The notes: generated by a model from the sequence alone, not told the origin. Numbered from the stretch's first letter, positions 34,209 to 43,691 are shown. The stretch: 64,000 nt of DNA from Micromonospora sp045209745 (GCF_045209745.1 NZ_CP109273.1:6138001-6202000); one strand, 5' to 3'. Numbers and translations are program-made.

Positions 34209-35666
34209 GTGCTGGCGCCCGGTTCGTGGCGTCGCCGGACGACGGCCGCGCTGCTCACGGTGACCCTGTTGCTTCTCGCCGCCTGCGAGCGGGGTGCGGC
34301 GGGTCCGAAGCCGCCCGGCGACACCGGCGGGGACCAGCGGTACGGCGCTGCGCCCGCGCCCGACCCGAAGGTTACCTACCAGCCCGACGTGGTGTTCGTG
34401 GGCGGCGGTAGCGGGTCGGTGCGCGGGCTCTCCGACGACGCGTTGACCTGGCGCATCAACCCGGACGCCGACGGCGCTGACCAACTCGCCCGGGGGAAGG
34501 TCATGTTCCTCACCGGGCGGGCGGTGGGACGGGTGCTCGACCTGCGCCGCGACGGGGAGGACCTGGCGGTGCTGCTGGGGCCGGTGGACATCACCGACGT
34601 GATCCGCGACGGCACCTTCACCGGCGACCGGCCGGTGTCGTTGCAGAGCCCGACCCGCTACGACGCCGGCACGCCCTTCTGGGCCGAGTACGACGCCGAA
34701 GGCGGCGGCGCGGGCGGCGGCACGGGGTCGACGACGCCCGTGACGACGGTCGCCCGGGCTGGGCAGGTGGGTGGTGCGGCCACATTCGGCGTCACGCGGC
34801 GGGCGAGGGTGCTGGGCGAGCAGCAGGTCGCCGGGTTCGCGATCAAGCCGATCTGCTGCGCGAGCGGTGTCGGCGCGCAGTTCAGCTACGACGGCGGCGG
34901 AATCCGCATCGAGGGCACGGTGCAGTTGGTGATGAAGAGCCCAACGGCCCGGTTCCATCTGGAGATCCGCGGCGCCACGGTCCGACGGGCAGAGCTGCGG
35001 ATCGCCGGGTTGGCCGCACTGCGGATCGGGATCGCGGGAGCCACCGACCGGGGGCAGAACATCAACAAGCGCATCCCGATCCCGCTGGACTTCAGCGTGC
35101 CGGTTGGCCAGATCCTCGGGGTGCCGTTCTCCATCACCGCCACACAGCTCATCGGGGTGCAGACGGCCTTCAGCGCGAAGGACGGCAACATCAAGGCGAG
35201 CGGCGAGTGGTCGCTGGGCGGCTCACTGGGGTTCGGGTACGCCGACGGCGAGTTCGGCGTCACCGAGCCTTGGAACCTCACCGTCCGGAACAGCATCACC
35301 GACTCGATCTACGGCCCGTCGGTCGGTGTGAGCGGGATCATCGTCCATTACCAGGCGGCCTTCCGGGCCGGTCTGGGCGCGTTCGGCTTCACCGCCGGGT
35401 TGTACGCCACGGTCACCGCCACGGTCGGGCTGACTGTCGGTTCCGCGCTGGGTGCGCCGATCGCGCTCTGCCGCAGCACCCAGCTCGGCCTCTACCTGGA
35501 CTACGGCGTCGGCTACAGCGTCCCCGCTGGCCTGGTGAAGGCGATCAACGCCTTCCTGGATCTGGTCAACGCCGGGTCGATCGACGCGAAGGCCGGTATC
35601 GGGAAGGTCGACAACGTGTTCAACAAGCTGGACATCCAGCCAGACAAAAAGATCTGCCGCAGCTGA
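34209..35666 (+). CDS. large predicted lipoprotein of unknown function
   Basis: A 485-residue exported protein. A signal peptide with lipobox (TVTLLLLAAC, Cys about residue 26) is followed by a Gly/Pro spacer and a mainly beta-strand domain that I cannot assign. Repeated hydrophobic glycine-rich strands (GALGFTAGLYATVTATVGLT-like) occur in the C-terminal third, and the protein ends with a Cys-containing KKICRS. It might bind a ligand or a cell-wall partner on the outer face of the membrane. GTG 34209 has GGGGGGAAAGG upstream; GTG 34188, overlapping the previous stop, is an alternative. Last gene of the operon. Confidence 0.75.
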   Translation: MLAPGSWRRRTTAALLTVTLLLLAACERGAAGPKPPGDTGGDQRYGAAPAPDPKVTYQPDVVFVGGGSGSVRGLSDDALTWRINPDADGADQLARGKVMFLTGRAVGRVLDLRRDGEDLAVLLGPVDITDVIRDGTFTGDRPVSLQSPTRYDAGTPFWAEYDAEGGGAGGGTGSTTPVTTVARAGQVGGAATFGVTRRARVLGEQQVAGFAIKPICCASGVGAQFSYDGGGIRIEGTVQLVMKSPTARFHLEIRGATVRRAELRIAGLAALRIGIAGATDRGQNINKRIPIPLDFSVPVGQILGVPFSITATQLIGVQTAFSAKDGNIKASGEWSLGGSLGFGYADGEFGVTEPWNLTVRNSITDSIYGPSVGVSGIIVHYQAAFRAGLGAFGFTAGLYATVTATVGLTVGSALGAPIALCRSTQLGLYLDYGVGYSVPAGLVKAINAFLDLVNAGSIDAKAGIGKVDNVFNKLDIQPDKKICRS

Positions 35667-35724
35667 CGGACGCCCGCACCGACCGTGCACCGATTGGTGC
35701 GGGGCCGGTGCGGGCGCGGGCGTG

Positions 35725-35761
35725 CCGGCCGGTGCGGAGGGAGACCCTCCACACCGGCCGG
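35725..35761. terminator. hairpin between convergent lipoprotein and xylanase genes
   Basis: A 17-bp stem (35725-35741 with 35745-35761) with one mismatch that becomes a G-U pair in the minus-strand RNA, and a 3-nt loop. It fits best as terminator of the xylanase gene. Confidence 0.7.
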
Positions 35762-35768
35762 TGTGGCG

Positions 35769-37151
35769 TCAGCGTGCCGCGCAGGTCGGGCTCAGGCTGC
35801 CGGCGGTGCCGTTGGCCTGGAAGCCGAACTCCGTGGACTGTCCGGCGCCGACCTGGCCGTTGTAGGCCACGTTGGTCCAGTTCGTCGTGCCGGTGTTACC
35901 GCTGCGGTCGGCGCTCCAGGCGTTGGTGACCGTCGCGCCCGAGGGCAACGCGATCGTCACCGTCCAGGAATTGAGCGCCGACGAGCCGGCCGTCACCCGT
36001 ACGTTCGCCACGAAGCCGCCGGTCCACTGGTTCACCGTCACCGTCGCGGTGCACCCGCCGTTGGCCGGCGGGGTGGTGGGCGGCGGAGTCGTGGGCGGAG
36101 GAGTGGTGGTGGGCGGGGTCGTCGTCGGTGGGGTCGTGCCGTTGTTCAGCGCGGTCAGGACAGCATCGTACGCGGGCTTCTTCGCGCCGCTGCTGGTGAA
36201 CAGCAACGGGGTCTGCGAGGCCCGCCACGAGTCACTGTCCCGGATGCCCCACACCGTGATGCCGTTGCACCGCGCCACCGCCAGACAGTCCTCGACCACA
36301 CCGCGGTACCAGGTCGCGGACGCGCCCTCGATGTCCAGTTCGGTGATCTGCACGTCGACCCCGAGTGCCGCGAAGCTGGACAGCGTGGTGCGGTAGTTAC
36401 CCGGGTACGGCGAGTTGTTGTTGAAGTGCGACTGCAACCCCACACAGTCGATCGGCACGCCACGCTGCTTGAAGTCACGCACCATCGAGTAGACCGCCTG
36501 CGTCTTGGCGTGCGTCCAGTCGTCGGTGTTGTAGTCGTTGTAGCAGAGCTTCGCGCCCGGATCCGCGGCACGCGCGGCCCGGAACGCCGCCTCGATCCAG
36601 TCATTACCCGTGCGCTGCAGATTCGAGTCACGGCGAGCGCCCGAACTACCATCGGCGAACGCCTCGTTCACCACGTCCCACGCCACCACCTGGCCCCGGA
36701 AATGCGTCGCCACCTGCGTAACGTGATTGAGCATCGCCTGCCGCAACGCACTGCCACTCATGTTCTGCATCCAGCCGGGCTGCTGCGAGTGCCACGCCAG
36801 AGTGTGACCCCGCACGTTCATCCCACGACTACGAGCATGGTTGACGATCTGCTCGGCCGCACCGTAGCTGAACTGACCCTGCTGCGGCTCCGTCGCGTCG
36901 ATCTTCATCTCGTTCTCGGGCGTCACCATATTGAACTCACGATTCAAAATCGTGGTGTACGCACCGTCATTCAACCTGCCTGCCGCCACCGCCGTACCAA
37001 AATACCGACCCTTCTCAGCGGCGGACGCGCCGAGCGTGGTGCCGGCGGCGGCGGGCGCCGTCAGGACCAGCGCCATGCCGGCGGCGAGGGCACCTGCGCC
37101 GGTCAGCGCGATTGCGGCTCTTGATGCCGCCTTCCACTTCGCGTTTCTCAT
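35769..37151 (-). CDS. secreted GH10 endo-beta-1,4-xylanase with C-terminal CBM2
   Basis: A 460-residue exported xylanase. Signal peptide residues 1-36 (ending TAPAAAG), GH10 barrel residues about 40-340, a Pro/Thr linker, then CBM2 to the end. The acid/base Glu lies in VAWDVVNEAF and the nucleophile Glu in VQITELDIEG; LAWHSQQPGW and NDYNTDDW are also typical. It should cut the xylan main chain, leaving oligosaccharides that carry methylglucuronic acid near the non-reducing end, the substrates of the importer and GH67 enzyme of this locus. ATG 37151 follows the esterase gene by 40 bp, so the two are probably co-transcribed from the promoter before 38520. Confidence 0.96.
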   Translation of the reverse strand: MRNAKWKAASRAAIALTGAGALAAGMALVLTAPAAAGTTLGASAAEKGRYFGTAVAAGRLNDGAYTTILNREFNMVTPENEMKIDATEPQQGQFSYGAAEQIVNHARSRGMNVRGHTLAWHSQQPGWMQNMSGSALRQAMLNHVTQVATHFRGQVVAWDVVNEAFADGSSGARRDSNLQRTGNDWIEAAFRAARAADPGAKLCYNDYNTDDWTHAKTQAVYSMVRDFKQRGVPIDCVGLQSHFNNNSPYPGNYRTTLSSFAALGVDVQITELDIEGASATWYRGVVEDCLAVARCNGITVWGIRDSDSWRASQTPLLFTSSGAKKPAYDAVLTALNNGTTPPTTTPPTTTPPPTTPPPTTPPANGGCTATVTVNQWTGGFVANVRVTAGSSALNSWTVTIALPSGATVTNAWSADRSGNTGTTNWTNVAYNGQVGAGQSTEFGFQANGTAGSLSPTCAAR

Positions 37152-37191
37152 CGTGCGACTCCTTCTGTGGTGGTGGGGCTGGAAAGGGAGA

Positions 37192-38520
37192 TCAGGACAC
37201 CGAGCAGGTGGCCCCGTTCAGGGCGAAAGACGCGGGCTTACCGGTGCCACCGGTGTGGGTGGCCTGGAAGCCGATGTCGACCGACGTGTTCGGCGCGATG
37301 GTGGCGTTGTAGGAGACGTTGCGGGCGGTCACCGCGCCGCTCGCCGGCGAGTACTGCGCGTTCCAGCCGTTGGTGATGCTCTGACCGGAGGGCAGCGTGA
37401 AGGTCAGCGCCCAACCGTTCACGGCGGTGGAACCGGTGTTGGTGATGGTCACGCTCGCGGTGAGACCGGAGTTCCAGGCATTGACCGTGTAGCCGATCCG
37501 GCACCCACCCGCAGTCGGCGGCGGGGTCGTCGGAGGCGGAGTGGTCGGCGGCGGAGTCGTCGGCGGCGGGGTGGTCGGGGGCGGGGTGGTCGGCGGCGGC
37601 GTGGTGCCGTCCAGCCCGAAGAAGCGGATCACCTGCGCGGCGTCGACCGGCAGGTTGTGCGTGACACCCTGCATGCTGATCGCCTCGACCGGGGCCATCG
37701 GGCCGCTGCTGCCATACCGGGTGCGGGTGTAGCCGGACTGCGGTGAGTCGGTGTACGTCGGGGTCTGGCTCAACCCGTGCACGTTGGTCCACTGCTTGAC
37801 CTGCTCGCCGAAGTTCGGGTAGCGCAGCGTCTCATCGTTGGTGCCGTGCCAGATCTGCATCCGTGGCCGCTGGCCGGTATAGCCGGGATACGCCCCGCGA
37901 ACCAGGTCCCCCCACTGCTGCGGGGTTTTGATGAGCTGTCCGTTCGCGCACTCGCTGTTCCACTCCGAGCTGCCGCCGGTGGCGAAGCAGCTGAACGGAA
38001 CCCCGGCGAAGGACGCACCCGCCGCGAACACGTCCGGGTAGTCGCCCAGCATGACGTTGGTCATCATCGCCCCGGAGGAGGTGCCGGTGGCGAAGATCCG
38101 GGCGGGGTCGGCGGCGTACCGCTGCCGCACGTAGTCGACCATCGCCATGAGCCCGACCGGGTCACTGCCACCGCCACGCCGCAGAGCCTGCGGCGAGGCC
38201 ACATCCCAGCACTTGCTGCTGCGGGTCACCGACGGGTAGATCACGATGAACCCGTACCGGTCCGCGAGGGACGCGTACTGCGTGCCCGAGTGGAACGCCG
38301 GGCCCGTTCCCGTGCAGTAGTGCAGGGCCAGGAGGATCGCCGGCCGGGACGCCACCCGGTCCGGAACGTACAGGTGCATCTGCAGGTTGGTGGGGTTGGT
38401 GCCGAAGTTCGTCACCTGCGTGAGCGTCGCCGCCGACGCGGGCGTGGCGAACGTCAGCGCGGCGGCGGCCAGCGTCACGAGCGCCATGACGACGCCAAGC
38501 ATTCTTGTTTTCAGTGTCAT
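37192..38520 (-). CDS. secreted CE1/PHB-depolymerase-type esterase with C-terminal CBM2
   Basis: A 442-residue exported esterase. Signal peptide residues 1-30 (ending ATPASA), alpha/beta-hydrolase domain about 31-300 with nucleophile Ser in FATGTSSGAMM, Asp in IWHGTNDETL and His in QGVTHNLP. A long PPPTT-repeat linker and a CBM2 follow. Enzymes of this build act as acetylxylan or feruloyl esterases (CE1); neighbours point to acetylxylan esterase. The CBM2 is almost identical over a 31-residue stretch to that of the CE3 enzyme at 53884-55053. Operators at 38621-38663 lie in its upstream region. Confidence 0.92.
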   Translation of the reverse strand: MTLKTRMLGVVMALVTLAAAALTFATPASAATLTQVTNFGTNPTNLQMHLYVPDRVASRPAILLALHYCTGTGPAFHSGTQYASLADRYGFIVIYPSVTRSSKCWDVASPQALRRGGGSDPVGLMAMVDYVRQRYAADPARIFATGTSSGAMMTNVMLGDYPDVFAAGASFAGVPFSCFATGGSSEWNSECANGQLIKTPQQWGDLVRGAYPGYTGQRPRMQIWHGTNDETLRYPNFGEQVKQWTNVHGLSQTPTYTDSPQSGYTRTRYGSSGPMAPVEAISMQGVTHNLPVDAAQVIRFFGLDGTTPPPTTPPPTTPPPTTPPPTTPPPTTPPPTAGGCRIGYTVNAWNSGLTASVTITNTGSTAVNGWALTFTLPSGQSITNGWNAQYSPASGAVTARNVSYNATIAPNTSVDIGFQATHTGGTGKPASFALNGATCSVS

Positions 38521-38620
38521 CGGTTGCGATCCCTCGGAAGATAGGCGCGTGGAAGGGGACTTAAGTCGAGGACTGCCCTTCGCCCGACCCTGACCGCGGC
38601 TCGCGTGACCAAGTCAGCTT

Positions 38621-38640
38621 CAATCGAGCACGCTCGATTG
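38621..38640. promoter_or_regulatory. inverted repeat upstream of the esterase-xylanase operon
   Basis: CAATCGAGCACGCTCGATTG: perfect 9-bp arms around a 2-nt centre, 100 bp before the esterase ATG. The GAGC-GCTC core recalls LacI-family operators. Confidence 0.5.
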
Positions 38641-38647
38641 TCAAGAC

Positions 38648-38663
38648 TTCCGGAAACCTTTCG
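38648..38663. promoter_or_regulatory. possible site related to the xylan-locus operator
   Basis: TTCCGGAAACCTTTCG shares TTCCGGAAAC with the operator region at 51379-51397 and has GAAA-n-CTTTC spacing widened by one base. It may be a weaker site for the same LacI-type regulator. Confidence 0.35.
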
Positions 38664-38798
38664 CTGCAACGAATTCGGCGGCCACCTGCACGGCATTGGA
38701 CATCGGCGGGCGTGGTCACCGGCGACTGGTCGCGAGTTATTATCGGGACCTTCCCGAAACCTGGCGGACTGCCACCTCTCTCGCGCCACCCCTACGAA

Positions 38799-38822
38799 AG
38801 GCCGGGCCGTACGGCCCGGCCT
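38799..38822 (-). terminator. 24-bp perfect palindrome ending the xylan operon
   Basis: A perfect 24-bp palindrome centred on GTAC, 14 bp after the GH67 stop. It ends the long minus-strand operon. Confidence 0.75.
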
Positions 38823-38836
38823 CCCCGCGCCCCCGA

Positions 38837-40975
38837 TCAGTGGATGCGCCGCCCTCGCTCGTCCGGCACCCCGGACTTGCGGAAGAAGTACGTGTTGATC
38901 TGGTCGCGCCACTCGGTGGCACACCGCAGCTGCTCGTCGAGGCGTTCGGCCACCCGCTCGTACACGGCCGGGTCGATCATTCCGTTCAGCGTCTTCCACC
39001 GCCGTCGCATCGCCACCACCTCCTCGACGCCCGCGAAGTGGGTGTCGTAGATGTGCTGGATGACGGTCGACCCGCTGCGCAGGACGTGCCCGTACGGCAC
39101 ATGGTGGAAGAAGAGCAGCACCTCGTCGGGGCAACTGTCGGGCGACTCGTACACCTCGGACCAGTACGGCGGGTACTGGCCCGCGAACCCGGTGCCCGAC
39201 GCGCGGCTACGGTCCACGCCCACACCGTCGCGGTCGGCGAAGTGGTAGGTGCCCCACCGCGTGTACTCGTACCCGTCGACGCCGGGGCCGTAGTGGTCGC
39301 CGGGATGAACCATGAAGCCGACGCCCAGCGGGGCCGTGTACCGCTCGTAGGTACGCCAGGAGTCGTCCATGATCTCGTGCAGCGTCCGACCGACCAGCTC
39401 CGGGTCCGCGATCGCCGACGGCGGGAAGGTCAGCCCGATCCATTCGTCGAGAACCGCCCGCGCGTCCAGCCGGGGATCCCAGGCGAGCCGCCCGAAGGTG
39501 TACAGGTTGGCCTGGGCCAACGGGTGTCCCGTCCAGAAGAGGTCGTCGCCCACGTTGGCGACCGCGACCAGGCCGCCGCCCGCGCCCGCCTCCCCGGCGG
39601 CCACGTCGGCCACCGACCGACCGACCGGCCCCCAGGGCGCGAACCGCAGCACCTCACTCCACCACGGACCGAGGTGGCAGACGTGTCGCTGCTGGCCGGT
39701 GTACTCCTGGGTGACCTGCAACTCCACCGCCAGCCGGGTCGCGGGCATCGCGGCGATCACCGGGGAGACCGGCTCACGCGTCTGGAAGTCCACCGGACCG
39801 AACTTCACCTGGACGACCACGTTGGTGCGGAACCGCCCGTCGAGCGGGGCGAAGTGGTCGTACGCGGCGCGCGCCCGATCGGTGGACCGGTCCCGCCAAT
39901 CCTGGTGGTGGTTGTAGACGAATGCCCGCCAGTGCACCACTCCCCCGTGCGGGGCGAGCGCCTCCGCCAGCACGTTCGCCCCGTCGGCGTGGTCACGCCC
40001 GTAGGTGAACGGGCCGGGTTGCCCCTCCGAGTCGGCCTTCACCACGTAGCCGCCGAAGTCCGGGATACGCTCGTAAACGTTGCGGGTGGTCGCGGCCCAC
40101 CAGCTCCGCACCGCCCCGTCCAACGGATCCGCGGTCGACAGCCCACCGAGGACCACCGGCGCGGCGAAGGTGACCGACAGGTGCACCCGAATGCCGTACG
40201 GGCGCAACACGTCCGCGATCTCGGCCACGTCGCCGAGCCGGTCGGTGAGCAGCAGCGCCTCTGTCCGGCCCACGTTGACGTTGTTCACCGAGATCGCGTT
40301 GACGCCGCTCGCAGCCAACAGTCGCCCGTACTCCCGGACCCGGGCCAGGTCGCCACGCGGCTGGCCGTCGTGCCAGAAGATCGAGCCGCCCGCGTACCCC
40401 CGTTCGACCTGGCCCATCACCGGGTGCACGGCCACGTTGTCCCAGTGGTTCAGCATCCGTCGGCGCAGCGCGGGCCGGTGCCGTTCCGGCGGACGGGCCG
40501 GGTCGAAGGCCGCCGCACAGAGCCGGACCAGGTGGAACAACCCGTACAGCAGGCCGGCGGGGGCGTCGGCCAGCACCGCGGTCACGTTGTCCGCCCGGGC
40601 CAGCAGGAACCCCTCGTCGCCGAGCGTCTCGCCGTCGCCGATCTCCGTCAGTGCCGACTCCCCCGCCGCGCGCGCCGCCTCCGCGCCGGGGCTCGGCAGC
40701 GGAGCCGCACCACGTAGGGCGAGCACCACGTCGACGTCCACGTCCCAGGAGGGGGAATGCCACACCCGCCCGCCGTAGCGTGCGCAGGCACGCGCGACCT
40801 CGTCGAGGACGGTAGCGACGAGCAACCCGTCGCCGTGTACGAGAACGCGGCGCGCGCCGAGCGCCCGGAACGCCTCCGGGGGCAGCCAGGCCGCGTGTAC
40901 GCGCGGCTCGTCGCTGTCCACCGGTTCCTCGACGAACACCAGTTTCTCCAAATCCACGAACTCATCGGCGTTCAC
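38837..40975 (-). CDS. aguA: GH67 alpha-glucuronidase
   Basis: A 712-residue cytoplasmic enzyme without signal peptide, full length for GH67. The motif KADSEGQPGP carries the acid Glu, KFGPVDFQTREP the catalytic Asp, and VTQEYTGQ the second carboxylate that activates water (roles known from the Cellvibrio enzyme). It removes (4-O-methyl-)glucuronic acid from the non-reducing end of aldouronic acids produced by GH10 xylanase. GTG 40975 overlaps the GH42 stop (GTGA). Last gene of the operon; its presence shows that the locus handles glucuronoxylan. Confidence 0.96.
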   Translation of the reverse strand: MNADEFVDLEKLVFVEEPVDSDEPRVHAAWLPPEAFRALGARRVLVHGDGLLVATVLDEVARACARYGGRVWHSPSWDVDVDVVLALRGAAPLPSPGAEAARAAGESALTEIGDGETLGDEGFLLARADNVTAVLADAPAGLLYGLFHLVRLCAAAFDPARPPERHRPALRRRMLNHWDNVAVHPVMGQVERGYAGGSIFWHDGQPRGDLARVREYGRLLAASGVNAISVNNVNVGRTEALLLTDRLGDVAEIADVLRPYGIRVHLSVTFAAPVVLGGLSTADPLDGAVRSWWAATTRNVYERIPDFGGYVVKADSEGQPGPFTYGRDHADGANVLAEALAPHGGVVHWRAFVYNHHQDWRDRSTDRARAAYDHFAPLDGRFRTNVVVQVKFGPVDFQTREPVSPVIAAMPATRLAVELQVTQEYTGQQRHVCHLGPWWSEVLRFAPWGPVGRSVADVAAGEAGAGGGLVAVANVGDDLFWTGHPLAQANLYTFGRLAWDPRLDARAVLDEWIGLTFPPSAIADPELVGRTLHEIMDDSWRTYERYTAPLGVGFMVHPGDHYGPGVDGYEYTRWGTYHFADRDGVGVDRSRASGTGFAGQYPPYWSEVYESPDSCPDEVLLFFHHVPYGHVLRSGSTVIQHIYDTHFAGVEEVVAMRRRWKTLNGMIDPAVYERVAERLDEQLRCATEWRDQINTYFFRKSGVPDERGRRIH

Positions 40976-43005
40976 GCGTCCTCCCGCAGCACGACGACGC
41001 CGTACGCCGGCAGCCGCAGGGAGGAACCGACCACCTGCCGGTCACCGGTGAGTAGGTCGCCGCCACTGCTCAGGGCGGTCACCTCGACCGGCTCGGCACG
41101 GTGGTTGAGCAGGAACAACAGCCGCGACCCGTCCGGCGCGACCCGCACCGCGGATTCCAGATCAGGTGTGTCCGGGTAGGGCCCGAGCACGTCGTGCCGG
41201 GCCAACACCCGCCGAACCACCCAGGACACCCCGGCCTGGTCCAGACCGGCGGCCACGTACCAACCGTCGCCAGCACCGAAGGAGTTGCGGGTCACCGCCG
41301 GGGTGCCCGCGTAGAAGTCGGCCTGGTAGGTGCCGACCACCTCCGCCCCCTGCGGAACAACCAACTCGAACAGCAGCCGTGCCTCGACGTCGACCTGATC
41401 CGCGCCGTCGCCGAGGCGGACCGGGTTGACCACCTCCGGGCCGCGCGCGTCCCACTCGTCGACCCGGACACCCATCAGCTGCCCGAGCGGGCCCGGCACG
41501 TCCATCAGGAAGGACTGGTCGTTCTCGTCCACCCGACCCGACAGGTAGGTGGTCAGCACCGAACCGCCGCGCGTCGCCACCGCCTCCAGTCGCTGCGGCA
41601 GGTCACCCTTGAGCATGTGCAGGGCTGGCGCTACGACCACGTCGTAGCCGGACAGGTCATGGGTCACCGGAACGACGTCCAGGTCCACGCCGGCGTCCCA
41701 GAGTGCCCGGTGGTACGCGAGCACGACCTGCTGGTAGCGGACCAGCCGGGACGGGCCGTCGGAAATCTCCAACGCCCACCAGCTGTCCCAGTCGAACAGC
41801 AGCGCCACCCGGGCCGGGGTCCGCGCGCCCAGCGACGCCGGGCCGAGCCGGTCCAGTTCGGCGCCCAGCTCGGCGACCTCCCGGAACACCCGGGTGTCGG
41901 AGCGGCCGGCGTGGCCGATGATCGCGCCGTGGTATTTCTCGCTGGCGCCCCGGGAGGCACGCAGTTGGAAGAACAGCAGCGCGTCGGCCCCGTGCGCCAC
42001 CGCCTGCCAGCTCCACAACCGCATGAGGCCGGGACGCTTCAGCGGGTTGACGTCCCGGCACGCGGTGACGCTCGGAGACTGTTCCATCAACCAGAACGGC
42101 TGGCCGTCCTTGAGCCCGCGCATCAGGTCGTGGGTCAGCGCCATCCGGGCCGCCGACTCGTCGTCGGGCGGGTAGTTGTCCCAGGAGGCGAAGTCCAGGT
42201 GCGCAGCCCAGCGGTGGTAGTCGATCGGCCGGTACATGCCCATGAAGTTGGTGGTCACCGGCAGGTCCGGGCTGGACTCCCGGATGGCGACCTTCTCGTC
42301 GTGGAAGTTGATCAGCATCGCGTCCGAGGAGAACCGCAGATAGTCGAGGGTGATGCCCTGGAATGCGGTGTGGTCCGGGCCGCGCCAGTGCTCGGTCAGC
42401 GCCGACGGCGGCTCGATCTCGTCCCAGTCTGTGAAGGTGTGCGACCAGAAGGTGGCATACCAGGCCGCGTTCAGCTCGTCGAGGGTGCCGTAGCGGTTGC
42501 GCAGCCAGTCACGGAAGCCGGCCGCGCAGAGCTCGCAGTAGCAGGCGCCCCCGTACTCGTTGCCGACGTGCCACGCGATGACCGCCGGGTTGTCGGCGTA
42601 GCGGCGGGCGACCCGGCGGGCCAGTTCGGCGGAGAGCCGGCGAAAGACCGGGGAGCTGGGGCAGGAGTTGTGCCGCTGACCGAATCGGTGCTTGCGGCCT
42701 TCGAAGTCGGTCCGGGTCACCTCCGGGTACGCCTTCGCCAGCCACGCCGGGTGGGCCCCGCTGCCGGTCGCCAGGCAGATCCCGCGCCCTTCCGCGGCGG
42801 CCCGTTCGACGATCCGGTCCAGCAGTGAGAAGTCGTAGACGTCCTCGGCGGGCTGGGTGAGCGCCCAGTCGAAAACACCGATGGTGACCAGGTCGATCCG
42901 GGCGCTGTCGAAGAGCCGGTAGTCCTGCTTCCACACGTCCTCGGGCCACTGTTCCGGGTTGTAGTCACCTCCGAAGGGCACCTTGGCGGTGCCGGGCAGG
43001 CTCAC
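40972..43005 (-). CDS. GH42 beta-galactosidase
   Basis: A 677-residue cytoplasmic GH42 enzyme. FGGDYNPEQWP at the N-terminus, acid/base Glu in WHVGNEYGGACYCELC (with the Cys cluster for zinc), nucleophile Glu in FWLMEQSPS, and the C-terminal beta domain ending YGVVVLREDA. It releases beta-galactosyl (or alpha-L-arabinopyranosyl) residues from imported oligosaccharides, which fits side chains of hemicellulose. GTG 43005 overlaps the upstream stop, and its own stop overlaps the GH67 start, so all three genes are coupled. Confidence 0.95.
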   Translation of the reverse strand: MSLPGTAKVPFGGDYNPEQWPEDVWKQDYRLFDSARIDLVTIGVFDWALTQPAEDVYDFSLLDRIVERAAAEGRGICLATGSGAHPAWLAKAYPEVTRTDFEGRKHRFGQRHNSCPSSPVFRRLSAELARRVARRYADNPAVIAWHVGNEYGGACYCELCAAGFRDWLRNRYGTLDELNAAWYATFWSHTFTDWDEIEPPSALTEHWRGPDHTAFQGITLDYLRFSSDAMLINFHDEKVAIRESSPDLPVTTNFMGMYRPIDYHRWAAHLDFASWDNYPPDDESAARMALTHDLMRGLKDGQPFWLMEQSPSVTACRDVNPLKRPGLMRLWSWQAVAHGADALLFFQLRASRGASEKYHGAIIGHAGRSDTRVFREVAELGAELDRLGPASLGARTPARVALLFDWDSWWALEISDGPSRLVRYQQVVLAYHRALWDAGVDLDVVPVTHDLSGYDVVVAPALHMLKGDLPQRLEAVATRGGSVLTTYLSGRVDENDQSFLMDVPGPLGQLMGVRVDEWDARGPEVVNPVRLGDGADQVDVEARLLFELVVPQGAEVVGTYQADFYAGTPAVTRNSFGAGDGWYVAAGLDQAGVSWVVRRVLARHDVLGPYPDTPDLESAVRVAPDGSRLLFLLNHRAEPVEVTALSSGGDLLTGDRQVVGSSLRLPAYGVVVLREDA

Positions 43006-43691
43006 GCGGTGAACTCCTTCCGGATCAGGTGGATCATCGGGTCGCTGACGCGCAGGAACGCCAGGACCGCGATTGAGGCGAGCATCGCCAGCACCGCCTC
43101 GGAGAAGACGGCGGTGATCCCGACCGCCGCGGCCACCAGCAGCGCGTTGCCGACGGCGACACCGGGGGTACGCACGAGGAAGTGCACGGCCAGCTGGAGC
43201 ACGTCCCGAAGGCGGAAGTCGAACAGCGAGGTGACCACCAGCGCGTTGGCCGCGCAGAGCGTCACCCCCACTCCGATCAGGACCAGCGGCACCGCCCACC
43301 ACCGGGGAAGGCCGACCGCACCCAGGTAGGCGAGGTTCACGGCGAGGACGGCCAGCCACAGCAACGTCGGCACCCAGACGCGCAGCACGCCGGACAGGTT
43401 GGACCGGTACCCCCGCCAGAACAGGGCGGCGGGCCGCAGGTCGGTCAGGTCGGGGCGCTGGTGGCGCAGGGCGTACAGGGCAGCCGAGATCGCGGGGCCG
43501 ACCGGCACCAGGAAGGCCGCGACCAGCGGCAGGTTGCTGGGGTCGCGGCTCAGCAGCAGCATCGGGAGCAGGCCGGGCAGGGTGGTGAGCAGGAGCAGCA
43601 ACTCGACCACCAGCAGGATGTAGACCCGGGAGGCGATCCGCGACAGTGGCCCGTCGCCAAGCTGTCGCCAGGCATGGGCGGCGCCGCTCAC
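43002..43691 (-). CDS. DUF624 (YesL-like) membrane protein
   Basis: A 229-residue integral membrane protein with about five hydrophobic segments (VYILLVVELLLLLTTLPGLL; LPLVAAFLVPVGPAISAALY; and others). DUF624/YesL proteins are regularly encoded beside LplABC-type sugar importers and uronide or rhamnogalacturonan hydrolases; the function is unknown, perhaps an accessory of the transporter. GTG 43691 overlaps the GH39 stop by 4 bp, and the stop overlaps the GH42 start. The upstream extension of the frame is antisense noise. Confidence 0.88.
   Translation of the reverse strand: MSGAAHAWRQLGDGPLSRIASRVYILLVVELLLLLTTLPGLLPMLLLSRDPSNLPLVAAFLVPVGPAISAALYALRHQRPDLTDLRPAALFWRGYRSNLSGVLRVWVPTLLWLAVLAVNLAYLGAVGLPRWWAVPLVLIGVGVTLCAANALVVTSLFDFRLRDVLQLAVHFLVRTPGVAVGNALLVAAAVGITAVFSEAVLAMLASIAVLAFLRVSDPMIHLIRKEFTA

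Larger units (their letters stand above)
38521..38798. promoter_or_regulatory. promoter region of the esterase-xylanase operon
   Basis: About 280 bp between the esterase start and the terminator of the GH67 operon. It contains two operator-like sites, described separately, and no gene. Confidence 0.5.

Noticed and set aside
37505..37605. Short tandem DNA repeats that could suggest a CRISPR or microsatellite
   Set aside because: They encode the PPPTT linker of the CE1 esterase in frame; the similar repeats at 36060-36135 and 54655-54725 are linkers too. No spacers are present.
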